Positions 24,346 through 35,950 of a stretch of DNA of 64,000 nucleotides are shown piece by piece. A model generated the notes under the pieces. It saw only the letters and a program-made list of their open reading frames with translations, did not search any database and had not been told where the DNA came from. Source of the DNA: Dromaius novaehollandiae (Eukaryota > Chordata > Aves > Casuariiformes > Dromaiidae); assembly GCF_036370855.1 (NCBI RefSeq), contig NC_088100.1, positions 39,382,563 to 39,446,562 on the forward strand. The letters are read 5' to 3'. Every line of letters begins with the position of its first letter. Positions within the stretch are counted from its first letter, which is position 1. The translations under genes were made by a program, and so were the position numbers.

Positions 24346-26898
24346 TCCATGTATGTGTGTAGTACACACATTTGCACACACATGCTTTTACAAACATACG
24401 TGCACACACAGTTTCTTTCCTATGGATATTTTTGTGTCAGAAATAGGCTTGCTGCCAGAAATGAACAGGACTACTTCTCTGGGAATATTGTGCAGTTGCT
24501 AATTTCACTACCGGAACTGTGTTGCTGCACAATCTGGCCTCCTTCCACAACTGCCTCTATTGAAAATAAAGGGGACTGATGAGTCTGTGGATAATGGTAA
24601 ACATATGGAACTCAGGCAGCGTTATACATTAAAAGCCAGAACACATTAAAAGGTATTTTAGTTGTTGGCAGCATAAGATCAGTGTAGGAAACATCATCTA
24701 ACAGAGAAATCTCATACCAATAAGTTTCATACTCTGACAACATTTGGCATTTTTCTTCCACTAAAATAAATAAATAAATAAATAAATGACTAATTCAAAG
24801 CAAGGGCCAAACTGTTAAGTTTCAAATTAGTTTGTCATAACTGCAAAAATACTCGAACTTTGGTTTTGTTTATGTTGGAAACTACTTTCGTTTCAGACTA
24901 GGTCACTTCGTTTTCTTTTGAGTGTACACGAGACCTTTGACTCCTTGGAGTACACAGGAGACGAATTGAGTAATGTGATGTCATTGCCTTGCGGAGTTCT
25001 CATAACACTAAATATATTAGTCACTCACTTTGCCAGTACCAAGAGGGTAAAAAAGAAATTTAGCAAGACTATGGTATTATGCAGATGGACAACAATAATT
25101 GTTCCCTGTGATATATGCTACTTTCTCTCCGTTATTTCAGCCTTTTTGTTGTGACGCCTGCGAAGACCATATTTTGGCTAGGTGATATTGCTCACCCAAA
25201 CATTTGCTGCCTTCTTGCTGTATATATTTGTTGTGCAAAATCAGTGAAATTTAGCACTCATAGCAGCAATTTACATCCATTAATTTAAATAGCTTGAAAG
25301 CTTGACTTTTGTTTTACTGGGACGGAAGGTCATTCAGACCATCACTTATACCAGAGGCCATATATTTGGGAATAGCCTATTTGATGTTAGTTCCTGCTCG
25401 TTTTTTCTGTTGATGAGGGTGGAAAGGTTGAATGAAGGTATCGTTACACTTAGCAAATATCGGTTCACCCAGTGTTTCTCCTTATAAAGTATAAATGTCA
25501 GACCTTTGCTCCAGTGAAATGCAATGTTAGATTTTATACAGGCTCCACGTTGTTCACACCAAATACTTATCTGTTGGGTAATGACAACATATTCTCACAT
25601 GGGATGGCAGTAAATATAAAGAAGTATAATTTTCTCTTTATATTTTCACAGCTAGCATTCAGAAAAAAAGAATAATTTCCCTTACTGATACTGGGATTAC
25701 TTCAAGTAAGTTTTGTGAGTGACTTTTGCTCCTGCTTTTAGTGCCACTGGTTTTCATGTGCAAGGGTTATTTTTTATTTTATCACATGCAATCCAAAATT
25801 AATAATGCAGATTGTGGGAAGTGTGCTGAGATTCTGATGCTAGTGCAGAAAATACTAAAGCAAACCTGGAGATTTATCATGATGTATGGACCACTAAAGC
25901 CATGATCTTAAAGTATAATTAGGCATTAGATAATTCTAAAATCAATTCAGTATGGTCGGATTTTTCTTAGGGATGCTTGAGGGAAAGAAAACATGCAAGC
26001 AAAATGCTATCCACTGAATAAATTATGGTTATAAGATCTCAGTTCCTGACATGCTTAAAAGTCAGGAAAAAAATAAAAGGCTGGTCAACCCTTCTCAAAA
26101 TCTCTAGCATATGAATCAGCTTGAAGAGCTACTTGGGTTTTGCTAAGTGTCTAGTGGAAAAGTACCTTTAAATCATCCTATAAGCCTTTTGCTCACTCTT
26201 TCAGTATTTAAGTGTCTACGCTGAAGTGAGAAGTGACTTAGTTTAACTCAACTATGACTGTACTCAAAGGCACAGCCAATTCTTAGAGACTTAAACCAAT
26301 GAGGGATTAACTCCTTCAGCTGTTTCTGGCCTCCTCCACCCAGAACTAGGAAGGAAAACAAGTCTCCCCACCCTTGTAGCCCTCCTGTCTTTAAGCTGAA
26401 GTCATGCAGACAAAATCTTGTGTTCATGGGAAAACCGATGTCCATCAGTAATTGATCACGAAACAGATGATGCAGTTAGACTAAAACAAGGTGGGAAGAC
26501 CCATTTCCCCCAGGACTAACGAACACATCCTCCCATTCCCCAAATCCTAAAATCTCATTCTTTTTTAACATTAACTGTCCTCGCTGTAACCTACTTAGTC
26601 CACATAAACCTTATATGTTTCACATGATGTGATGTTAAGCCTTTCCAAAAAAAACAGGGATGACAGAATGGCATTATTGTGGGGTCAATAATTTTGTATA
26701 GTGTGTAAAGTCATGTTATTGTTACTGTTTGTGCTTCTTAAGAAAAAAACCTGAACAAAAGAAATTCCTAAAGTATGCCACGTTTGTTAATGGAGCACCT
26801 GGGCCACCTTCCCCCCCACCCTGCCTCCATCAGTGAATGCTGGTTTGGCCAAGTAATGCAAGCAATTAGTGAAAACTATCTGGAATAGAAAGCACTGT
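24346..26898. other. non-coding stretch, no gene seen
   Basis: No supported gene. It begins with a CA/TG-rich segment (about 24347-24412) and includes an AAAT microsatellite annotated separately. Short frames of 60-78 codons have no recognisable content. Confidence 0.55.
24763..24787. repeat. (AAAT)n microsatellite
   Basis: Six uninterrupted AAAT units; a simple tetranucleotide repeat, likely length-polymorphic. Confidence 0.95.
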
Positions 26899-28480
26899 CA
26901 CAGAAGCGCAGCATTATTGAGGTTGGAAGGCACCTCTGGAGATCGTCTAAGTCCAACCTCCCTGCTCAGAGTGGGGTCAACTACAGCAGGTTGCCCAGGA
27001 TTGTGTCCAGTTGGGTTTTGAATATTTCCAAGGATGGAGACTCCACAACCTCTCTGGGTGACCTTTCCAGTGCTCAGTCACCCTCACAGGAAAAGGGTTT
27101 TTTATTATGTGTATTCCTGCATTTAAGTTTGTGTCCATTGCCTCTCGTCTTTTCACTGGACACCACTGAGATGAGTTTGGCTCCATCTTCTTTACTCCTT
27201 GCCTTCAAGTATTTATACACATTGGGAAGAACCCCCAAGCCTTCTCTTCTTGAGGCAAAATGTCTCAGCTCTCCCAGGCTCTGCTCATATGAGAGGTGCT
27301 CCACTCCCTTAGTCATCTCCATGGCCCTTCACTTAACCCGCCTCAGTAACTGCATATCTCTCTTATACAGGGGAGCCCAGCACAGGACCTAGCACTCCAC
27401 ATGTGGCCTGACCAGTGTTGAGTAGAGAGGAAAGATTACCTCCCCCAACCTGCTGACAACACTCTTCCTAATGTACCCCAAGGTGCTATTGGCCTTCTTT
27501 GCAGCAAGGACCCGTTGCTGGTCCGCGTTCAACTCGTCCACAAGGATTCTCAGGTCCTTTTCTGCCAAACTGCTCTCCAGCTGGTTGTTTCCCAGCCTGT
27601 ACTGGTGCCTGGGGTTATTCCTCCTCTGGGGCAGGACTTTGCACTTTCCTTTCTTGAGCTTCATGAGGCTCCTGTTGGACCATTTCTCCAGCCTGTCAAG
27701 GTCCCTCTGAATGGCAGCACAGCCCTCTGGTGTATCAGCCATTCCTACTTCTGTGTTGGATGCAAACTTGCTGAGGGTACATTCAGTCCCATCATACAGG
27801 TCACTAATGAAGGTTTTAAACAGTATTGGCCCTCAGTATTTACCGCTGGCGGACACCACTAGTGATTGGGGTCCAGCTGCATTGTGTGCCATTGATCACA
27901 ACCTTTTGAGTCCAGCAGGTCAGTCAGTTTTTAATCTACTTCACTGTCCATTTAGCTAGCCTGTACTTCACCATCCTTGCCATTGAGGATGTTACAGGAG
28001 ACAGTGTTGAAAACCTTACTAAAGTCAAGATAAATAACATCGACTGCTCTCTTCCTGTCCATGAGGCTAGTCATCTCATTGTAGAAGGATATCAGGCTGG
28101 TCAGGTATGATTTCCCCTTCATAAATCTATGCTAACTGCTCCCTATCACCTTTTTGTCCTTGTTTGTAAATGGCTTCTGGTAGGATTTGCTCTACCTATC
28201 ACCTTCCCAGGGGTCAAGGTGAGGCTGACCGGCCTGTAGTTCCTCAGATCTTCCTTCTTGCCCTTCTTGAAGATAGGGTGACATTTGCTTTCTTCTAGTC
28301 CTCAGGAACTTCTCCTGATCACCAGGACCTTTCAAGGATAATCGAGAGTGGCCTCGCAGTGGCACTGGCCAGCTCACTCAGCTCTCATGTGTGCATCCTG
28401 TCAGGTCCCACGAACCTGTATATGTCCAATCTGTTCCCTAACCTGATCCTCCTCTACTGAGTAAGATCCTCTTCCTCATC
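26899..28480 (-). mobile_element. 5'-truncated CR1 LINE
   Basis: The left end reads CACAGAAGCGCAGCATTATTGAGGTTGGAAGG and onward through CACCTCTGGAGATCGTCTAAGTCCAACC, the reverse complement of the highly characteristic avian CR1 3' region. Similarity then continues without a large gap through the 3' untranslated region and the reverse transcriptase part of ORF2 to about 28480, where it stops abruptly, as expected of 5' truncation during target-primed reverse transcription. CR1 is the dominant LINE of birds. It is a non-LTR retrotransposon that lacks a poly-A tail and ends in short repeats. Stops, a frameshift and a damaged active site show the copy cannot be active. The precise CR1 subfamily and the exact 5' end need alignment to a library. 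Confidence 0.95.
26977..28470 (-). pseudogene. CR1 ORF2 fragment: reverse transcriptase, inactivated
   Basis: Read on the minus strand, the fragment starts near 28290 with a FKKGKKEDLRNYRPVSL block, a conserved region of CR1 reverse transcriptase, and runs to the C-terminal tail near 26980. The catalytic FADD box is present at 27755-27766 but reads F-A-S-N: both catalytic aspartates are replaced. The longest surviving open frame (27742 to 27389, 117 codons) begins just after it and includes NPRHQYRLG, SSLAEKDL and LAAKKAN blocks. It ends at a TAG at 27391-27389 inside the LVRPHLEY-like motif. A second open stretch (27322 to 27074) is in the same frame, and a third (27186 to 26977, with VRVTEHW) is shifted. 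The endonuclease domain and ORF1 are absent through truncation. No cellular function is expected. Confidence 0.9.
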
Positions 28481-29159
28481 TGGAATTTTATTCCATAAAA
28501 ATGCTCCATCTGAAATCACAGGGTCTGGGCCCAGGGTTTCGGCTTGTGATTTAAATTAGGTTCTTCAATTCACATCCAAAGAAAGAATATAAGAACATGT
28601 GGCTATACAATGTATACTATGTGTTATAATTTACTGATTTTTATTCAGGGATGTTGCTTCAAGGCCTACCTCATGTCTTGTAAAGGCTAAAATGACAGCA
28701 ATATCTACCTCTGCCTTGCGCACAAAAACACTTGAGCAAAAATGCTCTAGTTTGCTGCCCAGAATCTCCCCTCACTCTTTTCAGTTGTCCATCTCAAGCT
28801 GAGGTGCTTTCCAAGAAAGTTTGTGCTCTTGATCCAGGGCTGAATTGCAGAGCCAGCTGTGGAGAGTCAGCCTTGATCCTTACCAATTCCTTCCTGCCAT
28901 TCTGTTCTCGGATGCAGTTTTGATGTTATTACGAGGTGTGCTCTGCTCTGGAAGATATGCAGGGAACACTGATGGCCAGTTTCACCCTAGCCTAGCCTAA
29001 TACCTACTTGTGAATCTTCTCTAACATGTGATCTTTTCGTGTAGCACTAGCGTATTACAGATATCAGATATCCATCCTCCAAGATCATTGTTAAATGTAG
29101 GCTGGTCATGTGGCTCACAAGTGATAAACGCCATGAGCAGAGGAAACATTCCAGAGACT
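28481..29159. other. non-coding stretch, no gene seen
   Basis: No supported gene; only a 63-codon frame with no recognisable content. Confidence 0.55.
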
Positions 29160-29245
29160 TTTGGCCCAGATTTAGATGTTTTTTTAGGCCTCTAACTCCC
29201 ACTGAAGTAAAATAGGAGTTAGGAACTTAAGTATCTTTTACCGAT
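29160..29245. mobile_element. palindromic MITE-like relic (CTAACTCC type)
   Basis: The segment reads GGCCCAGATTTAGATG...TTAGGCCTCTAACTCCC-ACTGAAGTAAAAT-AGGAGTTAGGAACTTAAGTATCTTTTA. Perfect 8-bp arms CTAACTCC (29192-29199) and GGAGTTAG (29215-29222) lie inside longer imperfect arms. This is the pattern of a short palindromic repeat that recurs in amniote genomes as (...CAGATTTTCAAAGG...TAACTCCCATTGAxxTCAATGGGAGTTAGG...). It is probably a non-autonomous DNA transposon; I cannot give a library name. The half-element near 62965 looks like the same family. Confidence 0.6.
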
Positions 29246-32200
29246 ATCCCAATAGCACTCTGCTCTGTAAAAACAGACCTGCTCTGAAAGCTCCCATATT
29301 CCTGGTGCCCTTTCTGCTTGCTGATCCTGTATTCAGAAACAGCCACTATTGGCAAAGGGACTTTTTCCATCCCATCAGCTTTGACCTACCTGTAGTGAGC
29401 CACATAACTATGAATTGTGGATGAATCACTGAGATTGCTAAGTAATGAAATCACTGACCTTAAAAAGAGGCTCCAGATGGCTCAGAAGGCAAATGTCCCA
29501 TTAGAGGTTGCCAGGAGTACATCATCCAGGTGCCCTGTTCCATATGTTGCTGGTTCCCAGTTGAATGCCAAGCTCAGTGCTTCACTCCTGCTTTTTAAAT
29601 TGCCCTGTGGAAGCAGCCAAAGCTATTAAAAGGGCTGTTTCATTCATATTTCCTACTTTATTAAATTGGCTCAGTATAGGAGTGATTCATCTTCCACTTA
29701 AACACACTCATCCCTCTGCAATTCATCTTGAAAAAGGTACAATATGAATGAAAGGAAGGGTCTTCAGGGATGAGATGGTTCTGTTGGGCTGCATGGGACT
29801 CATGGCTCTGAGATCTGCACGCCTTGAGAACAGGGTAGCAGAGCAGTCTGGGTCAAAGGCCAGTGCAGTATTTGGCCCCCCACACTGTACACCATTCAGC
29901 ATTTCCCAAACTCCCTTTCTGGAGTCATGTTTATGGCTGCACTAGAAGGCTTTCTAAGGCTGTGTAGCAAAACAGCAGATGTGAGTGGCTGTACAACAGT
30001 CTGTGAATAGCAAATTTTGCTGAAGTATTATAAATGCATACACTCTGAACCAGCTCCAGTGACAATTTGGAAAAATGAATGACGGTTTGTTTTGATGTAC
30101 ATTTTTAAAGTCATTATTTATCAGATTTACACAGTTGTATCAATGGATATAAAATGAGCCAATATGTTGGAAAATGCTGTAAAGGCTCCTCGGTCCAGCC
30201 ATCTGAATTTTGCACATTTTGTTACCTTTGACCTGTGTTTTACTGCGTATTTCCATGGTGACAGAAAAAGTGTTTTATCTTCTCATTCCTAAAGCAAACC
30301 CAGGAAATACATCCCCTAATGTGTTTTGTTTGGGTGATCGGAAAGGGGTCATCAGCCAATTTTTGGTTAAGGAGGTCATTGGCCAGACTTGTTATACAAG
30401 TATACATTTAAATTCAAAGTTATTCTGCTGAGGTCTGTGCCATTTCACCACTGTAATAATGCAGAATTTGACCTCTTATGTCCTCTTCACAGGACATGGT
30501 GAAAGCTCTGTGCTCCCCGTGTGTGAGGATCCTGTGACTCTAGAGCTTTCCTCCATGTTGGACTCCTGCACAGGCGAGAAGGTGGGCACTACTGTGGGAA
30601 GCAGTTGCTGAGGGAACTGTAGTTCATACCATGGAAGGATCTAAGTCCGTGGCTAAAAGAAGTGCCACTAAAAAAGAAAAAAACCCTCTTCCTTCCAAGA
30701 ACTAGGTGAATAGGAGTGCCTGACTTACAGAAAACAAAAAAGGCTTGAATGCACATGAGCAGCAATGTAAACACTGGGCAGCAGTTTTATACCCATGCCA
30801 GTTACTTTATTTTGGACAAGCATTTTTCGTACCACAGGTTGTTGTAAAGCTCAAGGGAAAGAAGAGACAGTTTCCTGAGAAAGAAATTAGTTTTGTATGA
30901 GGAGTCCTGGCTTTCCCAAAGGGTAAAACTATGGACATAGCCCTGGAAGGTCAGACTGGGAAATACAAGGAGTGGTGGATGAAGGCTCTCCCAAAAGCTT
31001 TCTATATGACTTTGGAGAGAATATCTGTGCCCTGAAGCAGGACTGAATGGAAAATTTAATTTTAACTCTGTGTATGAATCTCTGAAAGTTGAACAGGGCC
31101 TCAAGGCCCAAGGTTAATGGTGTCCTGCTGAGAGAGCCCTATCTAAATTAGAGCCTTCAAACTTCACCTCAGTTTTCTTCATCCATGATGTGACTTTGAA
31201 AGACAGAAACCCAGGAGAAGTCAAGATGAGGCCCTCCCTTTAAAGTGGCCAGTGGAGAGGTGTTCAACGAATGAGCTCCTAGAATGCATATTTCAAATTC
31301 TGATAACAAAATTTCACCTTTTCCTTTAGCTTTTAAGAAAAAGTTGGACTTCAGTCAGTTCCCACATTTTAGTGTTTTTCATAGTCATTCCAGCCTGTCT
31401 ACATACCTATTGGCACTGTGCCAATGAACATTTTCTCTGTTGTGCCAGCAACTATGATTTCTTCCCATCAGGTGATGCATAAAGACATAATTAGTGAAAG
31501 TCTGGGTATTAATTCCACTAAAAAAGTGGAGAATCATCTTGAGAGTAGTTGTAGAGCAGAATGTATTTTCCCTCTCGCACATATTCAAGAAGTGAAAGTG
31601 GAACTAAAAGACAGAATGAAACATTTTCAGATAGGCCTGTCCATCTCACAAGGGTATGTGTAGGAAGAAACTGAACTATGAAAGTGGCTGGGTTTTAAGA
31701 ACCTTGCGTTGAAGCTGGAAATACAGGAAACTGATATAGGCATAGAAATAATATGCAACTATGAATGAAAAGTAAAAGTGTTGAGACTTTTGTCAAGGTA
31801 CCATTAATTAAGGATTCCTACTTTTCCAAATTATCAGTCTGGTTTCTTCTGTGGAACAATTACTGGAAACAGATATCTGTTCTTTCTGAAAAATATCTTG
31901 TAGCAAGATGCTAAAGCAGACATCATCTAGAAAAAACTTTTGGGTGATTTTTGCCTTGTCCTTGCATAGAGAATGAATGTTGTGGTTGTTCAAAAATAAT
32001 CTCAAAATAAATTAAGTTGTAGTAAGGGAAAAGGTTCTCATGTTAATGCTTGTTTTCAGGCCAACATAAATCCACAAACGTTGTTTTTATCATATAACCA
32101 AGCTATCTTAGATCTAGGCTCTGAATTCTCCCTTTTTATACCCATTTATTGAAAATAAAGCAAATTACATGTAGTTAGGACAGTCAATTACTTTCACTTC

Positions 32201-33511
32201 AGAAACTTAACATGAAGTGAACCGGTGTCTTGGAGTCAAATCAGCAAATCACTGTTCTGGCAATGATGCTTCATGTCTAAGACTCATTCTGAATAATGCA
32301 GATCATGACTGACATGGAGGCTTGGGTCCAGGGACTTCAGGTTTCAGTTTCTAAGCTGATTGATCTAGAGGAGGCCCATTTTTATACTCCACCTTTGCTG
32401 AAAATTGGGCCTTTCTGAGCTGAAGATCTAATCACTTTTCAAAATGTTGGTCTTTATTTGATTAGCATGATGTTCTGTGGTGAAGTCTGAAAACTTTATC
32501 CCAGAGAATTATTCTTTTACTGGAGCCTTCTACAAAGGAAAAGAATATCTAAATAATCTCTTTCCCCAGAGCCTAACTTTCTCAATCATATCCCATCCAC
32601 TTGAATTCCATCTTCCCTGACTTCCTGGCAGAAAACTAGGCAATTTCTTTTTCCTACCAAGTGCTCTCCTGCGCAGTTCTTCTGCCTTTCTGAGTGCTAG
32701 GAGAGGGAGAGGTGGATTTTGTAGCATCAGATTCAGTCTATTCCAGAACAAGCATTGGGAATGGGAAGAAGAGGACTTTCAGAAGTAGGTGCACCAGAAA
32801 GGCCACTATTTGCACCTCCTTTTATGTGAGGCTTCTGCATTTCTGCTGTGATAGTAAAATACAAGGAGTTTGGCAGTGACCATTAGCCCTATGCCATTTA
32901 GGGCTTCATAAGTCAATAAAAACTTCACCTAAGAGGATGATAAAGCTTCAGAGACAATGCATCCCTAGGAAAAAAAAAAAGGTAGTGTAGAATAATATCC
33001 AGCTGGTGAGGGCCAGTTTCAAGCACAGGTGAATAGTCTGTTGTTGCTTCGAGGCTGAATACAATGCAAGGTCATAAATCATCATGCTGCCTCTTTTGCC
33101 TATGCCACAACTCTGTGAAGCCAAGGTGGCTGCCTGGAAGTGTGCATGAGGAAGTAAAGACTCCTGGAGAAGGGAAATTCTCCAGCTCTTTTCCTATACT
33201 TCCCCTGGCAGCAGGCAGTACAACGAGCTGATTCTCCAAAGTTCTTCTCCTGATTCTCTGTCCTAGGGCTAGCGCTTGTCCTTCCCACACCCATCCCACA
33301 CTACTTCACTGATCTGAGTGGTTGATTCTCATCCGGATGCAATCCTCCATCCACAGGGCAATAAGAATTCAATGCTACTTGCACTGCTAAAAAACTTGGA
33401 GCTGTCTCTATGCTCAAGTGTTTCGATCCACAGCTGGCTTGACAACAGCTGAAATGGTCATGAGAGAAACAGAGCTATACTTGTGTCTTTTCCATGGTCC
33501 TCTACTTATAA
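29246..33511. other. non-coding stretch, no gene seen
   Basis: No supported gene. Frames of up to 100 codons (30802-31104 minus, 31418-31663 plus) are unremarkable. An 11-base A run lies near 32971-32981. Confidence 0.55.
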
Positions 33512-33925
33512 GAGAATCATAGACTAATTCAGTCTGGAAAGAATCTCTGGAGGTCATCAGGTCCTCCCCCTGCTCAAAGCAGGGACCCCTTCAAAGTCGG
33601 ATCCAATTTGAAAGTTGGGTCAGGTTGTTTAGAGTCAGATCCACTGAATTTGGAGTATCTTCAAGAAGATACTGGGTGACCTTTTCCAGTGTCTGACCAG
33701 CCTCATTACAAACAAATTCTCCTAATGTCTAATGGAGATTTGCCAAGTTGTGCCCGTTGCCTCTGAGCCTTTCATTGTGCAATACTGAGAAGAGTCTGGC
33801 TCTGCCTCCTCTCTGCCCTCCATTCAGTGGTTGTAGGCCCCTCCTTAGTCTTCTTTTCTTGAATCTGAACAAACCTAGGCCTCTCAGCCTCTCCTTGTAG
33901 CACTCCTAGTAACACCATCCTCGGT
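33512..33925 (-). mobile_element. CR1 LINE 3' fragment (second copy)
   Basis: Starts with GAGAATCATAGACTAATTCAGTCTGGAAAGAATCTCTGGAGGTCATCAGGTCC, the reverse complement of a CR1 3' end that includes a remnant of the terminal ATTCTATGATTCT-type repeat. It continues through CTGCTCAAAGCAGGGACCCC, GTTGTGCCCGTTGCCTCTGAGCC and CTGAGAAGAGTCTGGCTCTGCC, to CCTCTCAGCCTCTCCTTGTAGCA. The internal wording (AGGGACCCCTTCAAAGTCGGATCCAA) differs from the copy at 26.9 kb, so it belongs to a different subfamily, perhaps CR1-Y-like. Only the 3' untranslated region and the very end of ORF2 are present, and there is no intact reading frame. Confidence 0.9.
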
Positions 33926-34748
33926 AAATCACTCCTTCCCTGTCTGAGGGCATGGTATGTGTGAGAGAACAAGAGTCAGAAGAGCAATGGGGGGGTGAAA
34001 GGTTTACTTTCTTCTTTAGGGATGTGACTGATTTTTTTTTAAAAAACATAATTCTCATTGTTTTAGGCAGGAGAAGGAAATAAGAGTTTTCAGTTATTTT
34101 TCAAGCCAGTTTCCCTTACACAGATGTGTTTTATACTATCCTTTCCTGTGGCCATAAGATGACTTGATGTAAAGCAAGTTGGTTAGCTGACCGTGTGTTA
34201 ATACTTGTTCCTGCAATCCACTGAGTGTGGAGAAGAGACTGTGAGTACAGTACAAAACCCAACAAACTCTGTGAGCACAAATTTCACAGGTGCATGTTTC
34301 ACCTTAGAAAAGACAGCCAGGACTTTTGAACCGGGTAGCATAAATTTTTCAAGTTTGCCTGCAAAAAGAAAATGAATGAAAGAAAGAGGAATAAGCTATC
34401 CAGCTCATGGAACAACAGAAACCTTGAGGATTTTAGCTGACATTGGGACCAGTACGAAAAATTGGAAATATTCCTAATACATAGTGAATTTTACTGGAAA
34501 ATATATTTCTAGATTTAAAAAGCACCAACAACCCTCCGTCCCTCATTCCTGCAGTGCCCAGAGCTACAAGAAGGAAAGGGTGCAAAGATGAGAAGCATAA
34601 TCAATAGCCAGCTATAGAAGCAGAGCTGTAACCACTCAGCAGCCGAGTCGCCACCAGAAGAACTGGCTGTTGTCGGTAAAACCAGGAGGAGGCAGCAGCC
34701 AGGTGGTGTTGCTGCCGCTTCTCTGGCCAGAGGAAAATGGCTTCTGAC
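33926..34748. other. non-coding stretch, no gene seen
   Basis: No supported gene. The 250 bp before the A tract (about 34510-34748) are GC-richer and could be the body of a small retrocopy whose tail is the A run, but nothing in it is recognisable. Confidence 0.5.
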
Positions 34749-34774
34749 AAAAAAAAAAAAAAAAAAAAAAAAAA
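34749..34774. repeat. poly-A tract, 26 nt
   Basis: An uninterrupted run of 26 A followed by CACACG. On the plus strand it could be a retroposition tail. Confidence 0.9.
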
Positions 34775-35850
34775 CACACGTTCTCAAGTTTCCCTTTCCT
34801 TCCTGCAAGTGAGGAATGGAGAAAAAGCCAGAACTGACAGAGACTGAGCGAATAGGGAAGGAGCCCTATGTAGGGAATAGTACTGGCAACAGCCCCTGGG
34901 TCACCGGTGGGACTGGTGATGGAAGACTTCAGTAGTATGGATCAGGTAGTGTCTGCCTCTGTGACGGAAGGATGATGGCAAACTGAGAAAGGAAGTTCTG
35001 TACATGGGAACATACACGCACATATATACACAGAGTGTATATAGATACATTTTTAATGTTCATTCATGTCAGAGCCAAACGTTGCAGCAATATCCAGTGT
35101 TCCTAACACCAGGACCTACAGCTGCTTTTCATGCACAGCTTCTGCCTTTGGAGACTGGGTCACATTCAGAAGCAATGCATAATGTGCTGTGCATTATGTC
35201 ATCTTTGGTCATACTCACACAGTCTTAAACCCAAGCACATCACATCTACTGGTATGCAAACCAGGTGTGTTGGCCTAACGTGTACTCCAAGTGCTCAGAG
35301 AGACATTCTCCTGGAGGATACTTAACATTTACATAGGGAGGCACTTTAAGTGAATCTTCTTCAGGTTTTATATGATTTATATCAGTTTAGCCTCCTCAGA
35401 CAGCTGTCTCCTCTCTTTATAAATATGTAAGAAAGTCTACCTTTGTGTAAGGAGACCTGAATCTCTTACAATGTCAGTTATCTGTGGTTGTGTAGGTGAC
35501 ACTGTCTTCACCTCAGTTTTGAATGTAGCTTCTTCACTTAGCCATTGAAAACAGCATTTTTCCTTAGTCTGTATGGTGAGTCTTGTATCCTAGCCCCTTC
35601 TCCCTTGCAGATGCTGCTAAAGTTACCAGGCTAAAACAATTTTGGGAAGTATATACATCTGGGAGAAATTCTTGCATTTCCTGGGACCTGCTTTTCATAG
35701 GCTTTTGCCACAACCAAAAGAAAAATTTTTCTTGTGAAAATGGGTGCCAATTTATTTTATTTTGAATATCGAAATGGATTAAGCATTGCACTCTACAAGT
35801 GTCCACAAGCTCACAGAAACATTTCTTTCCTGTAAAAACGTAAGAGAATT
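34775..35850. other. non-coding stretch, no gene seen
   Basis: No supported gene. A short CA/TA-rich segment lies at about 35008-35046. A near-palindrome GCAATGCATAATGTGCTGTGCATTATGTC is at 35173-35201. Confidence 0.55.
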
Positions 35851-35950
35851 AAAAAAAAAAAAAAAAAGAAAAGAAAAATCCCACCCCAGAAACCTGGCCT
35901 TCACCTCTACCAGTTGCAAACCTAAAAAAAAAAAAAAAAAAAAAAAAAAA
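35851..35950. repeat. paired poly-A tracts (17 and 27 nt)
   Basis: A run of 17 A (35851-35867, trailing into GAAAAGAAAAA) and a run of 27 A (35924-35950) flank a 56-bp spacer. Two closely spaced A tails in the same orientation can arise from one insertion landing in the tail of another, or from a tandem duplication. Confidence 0.9.
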
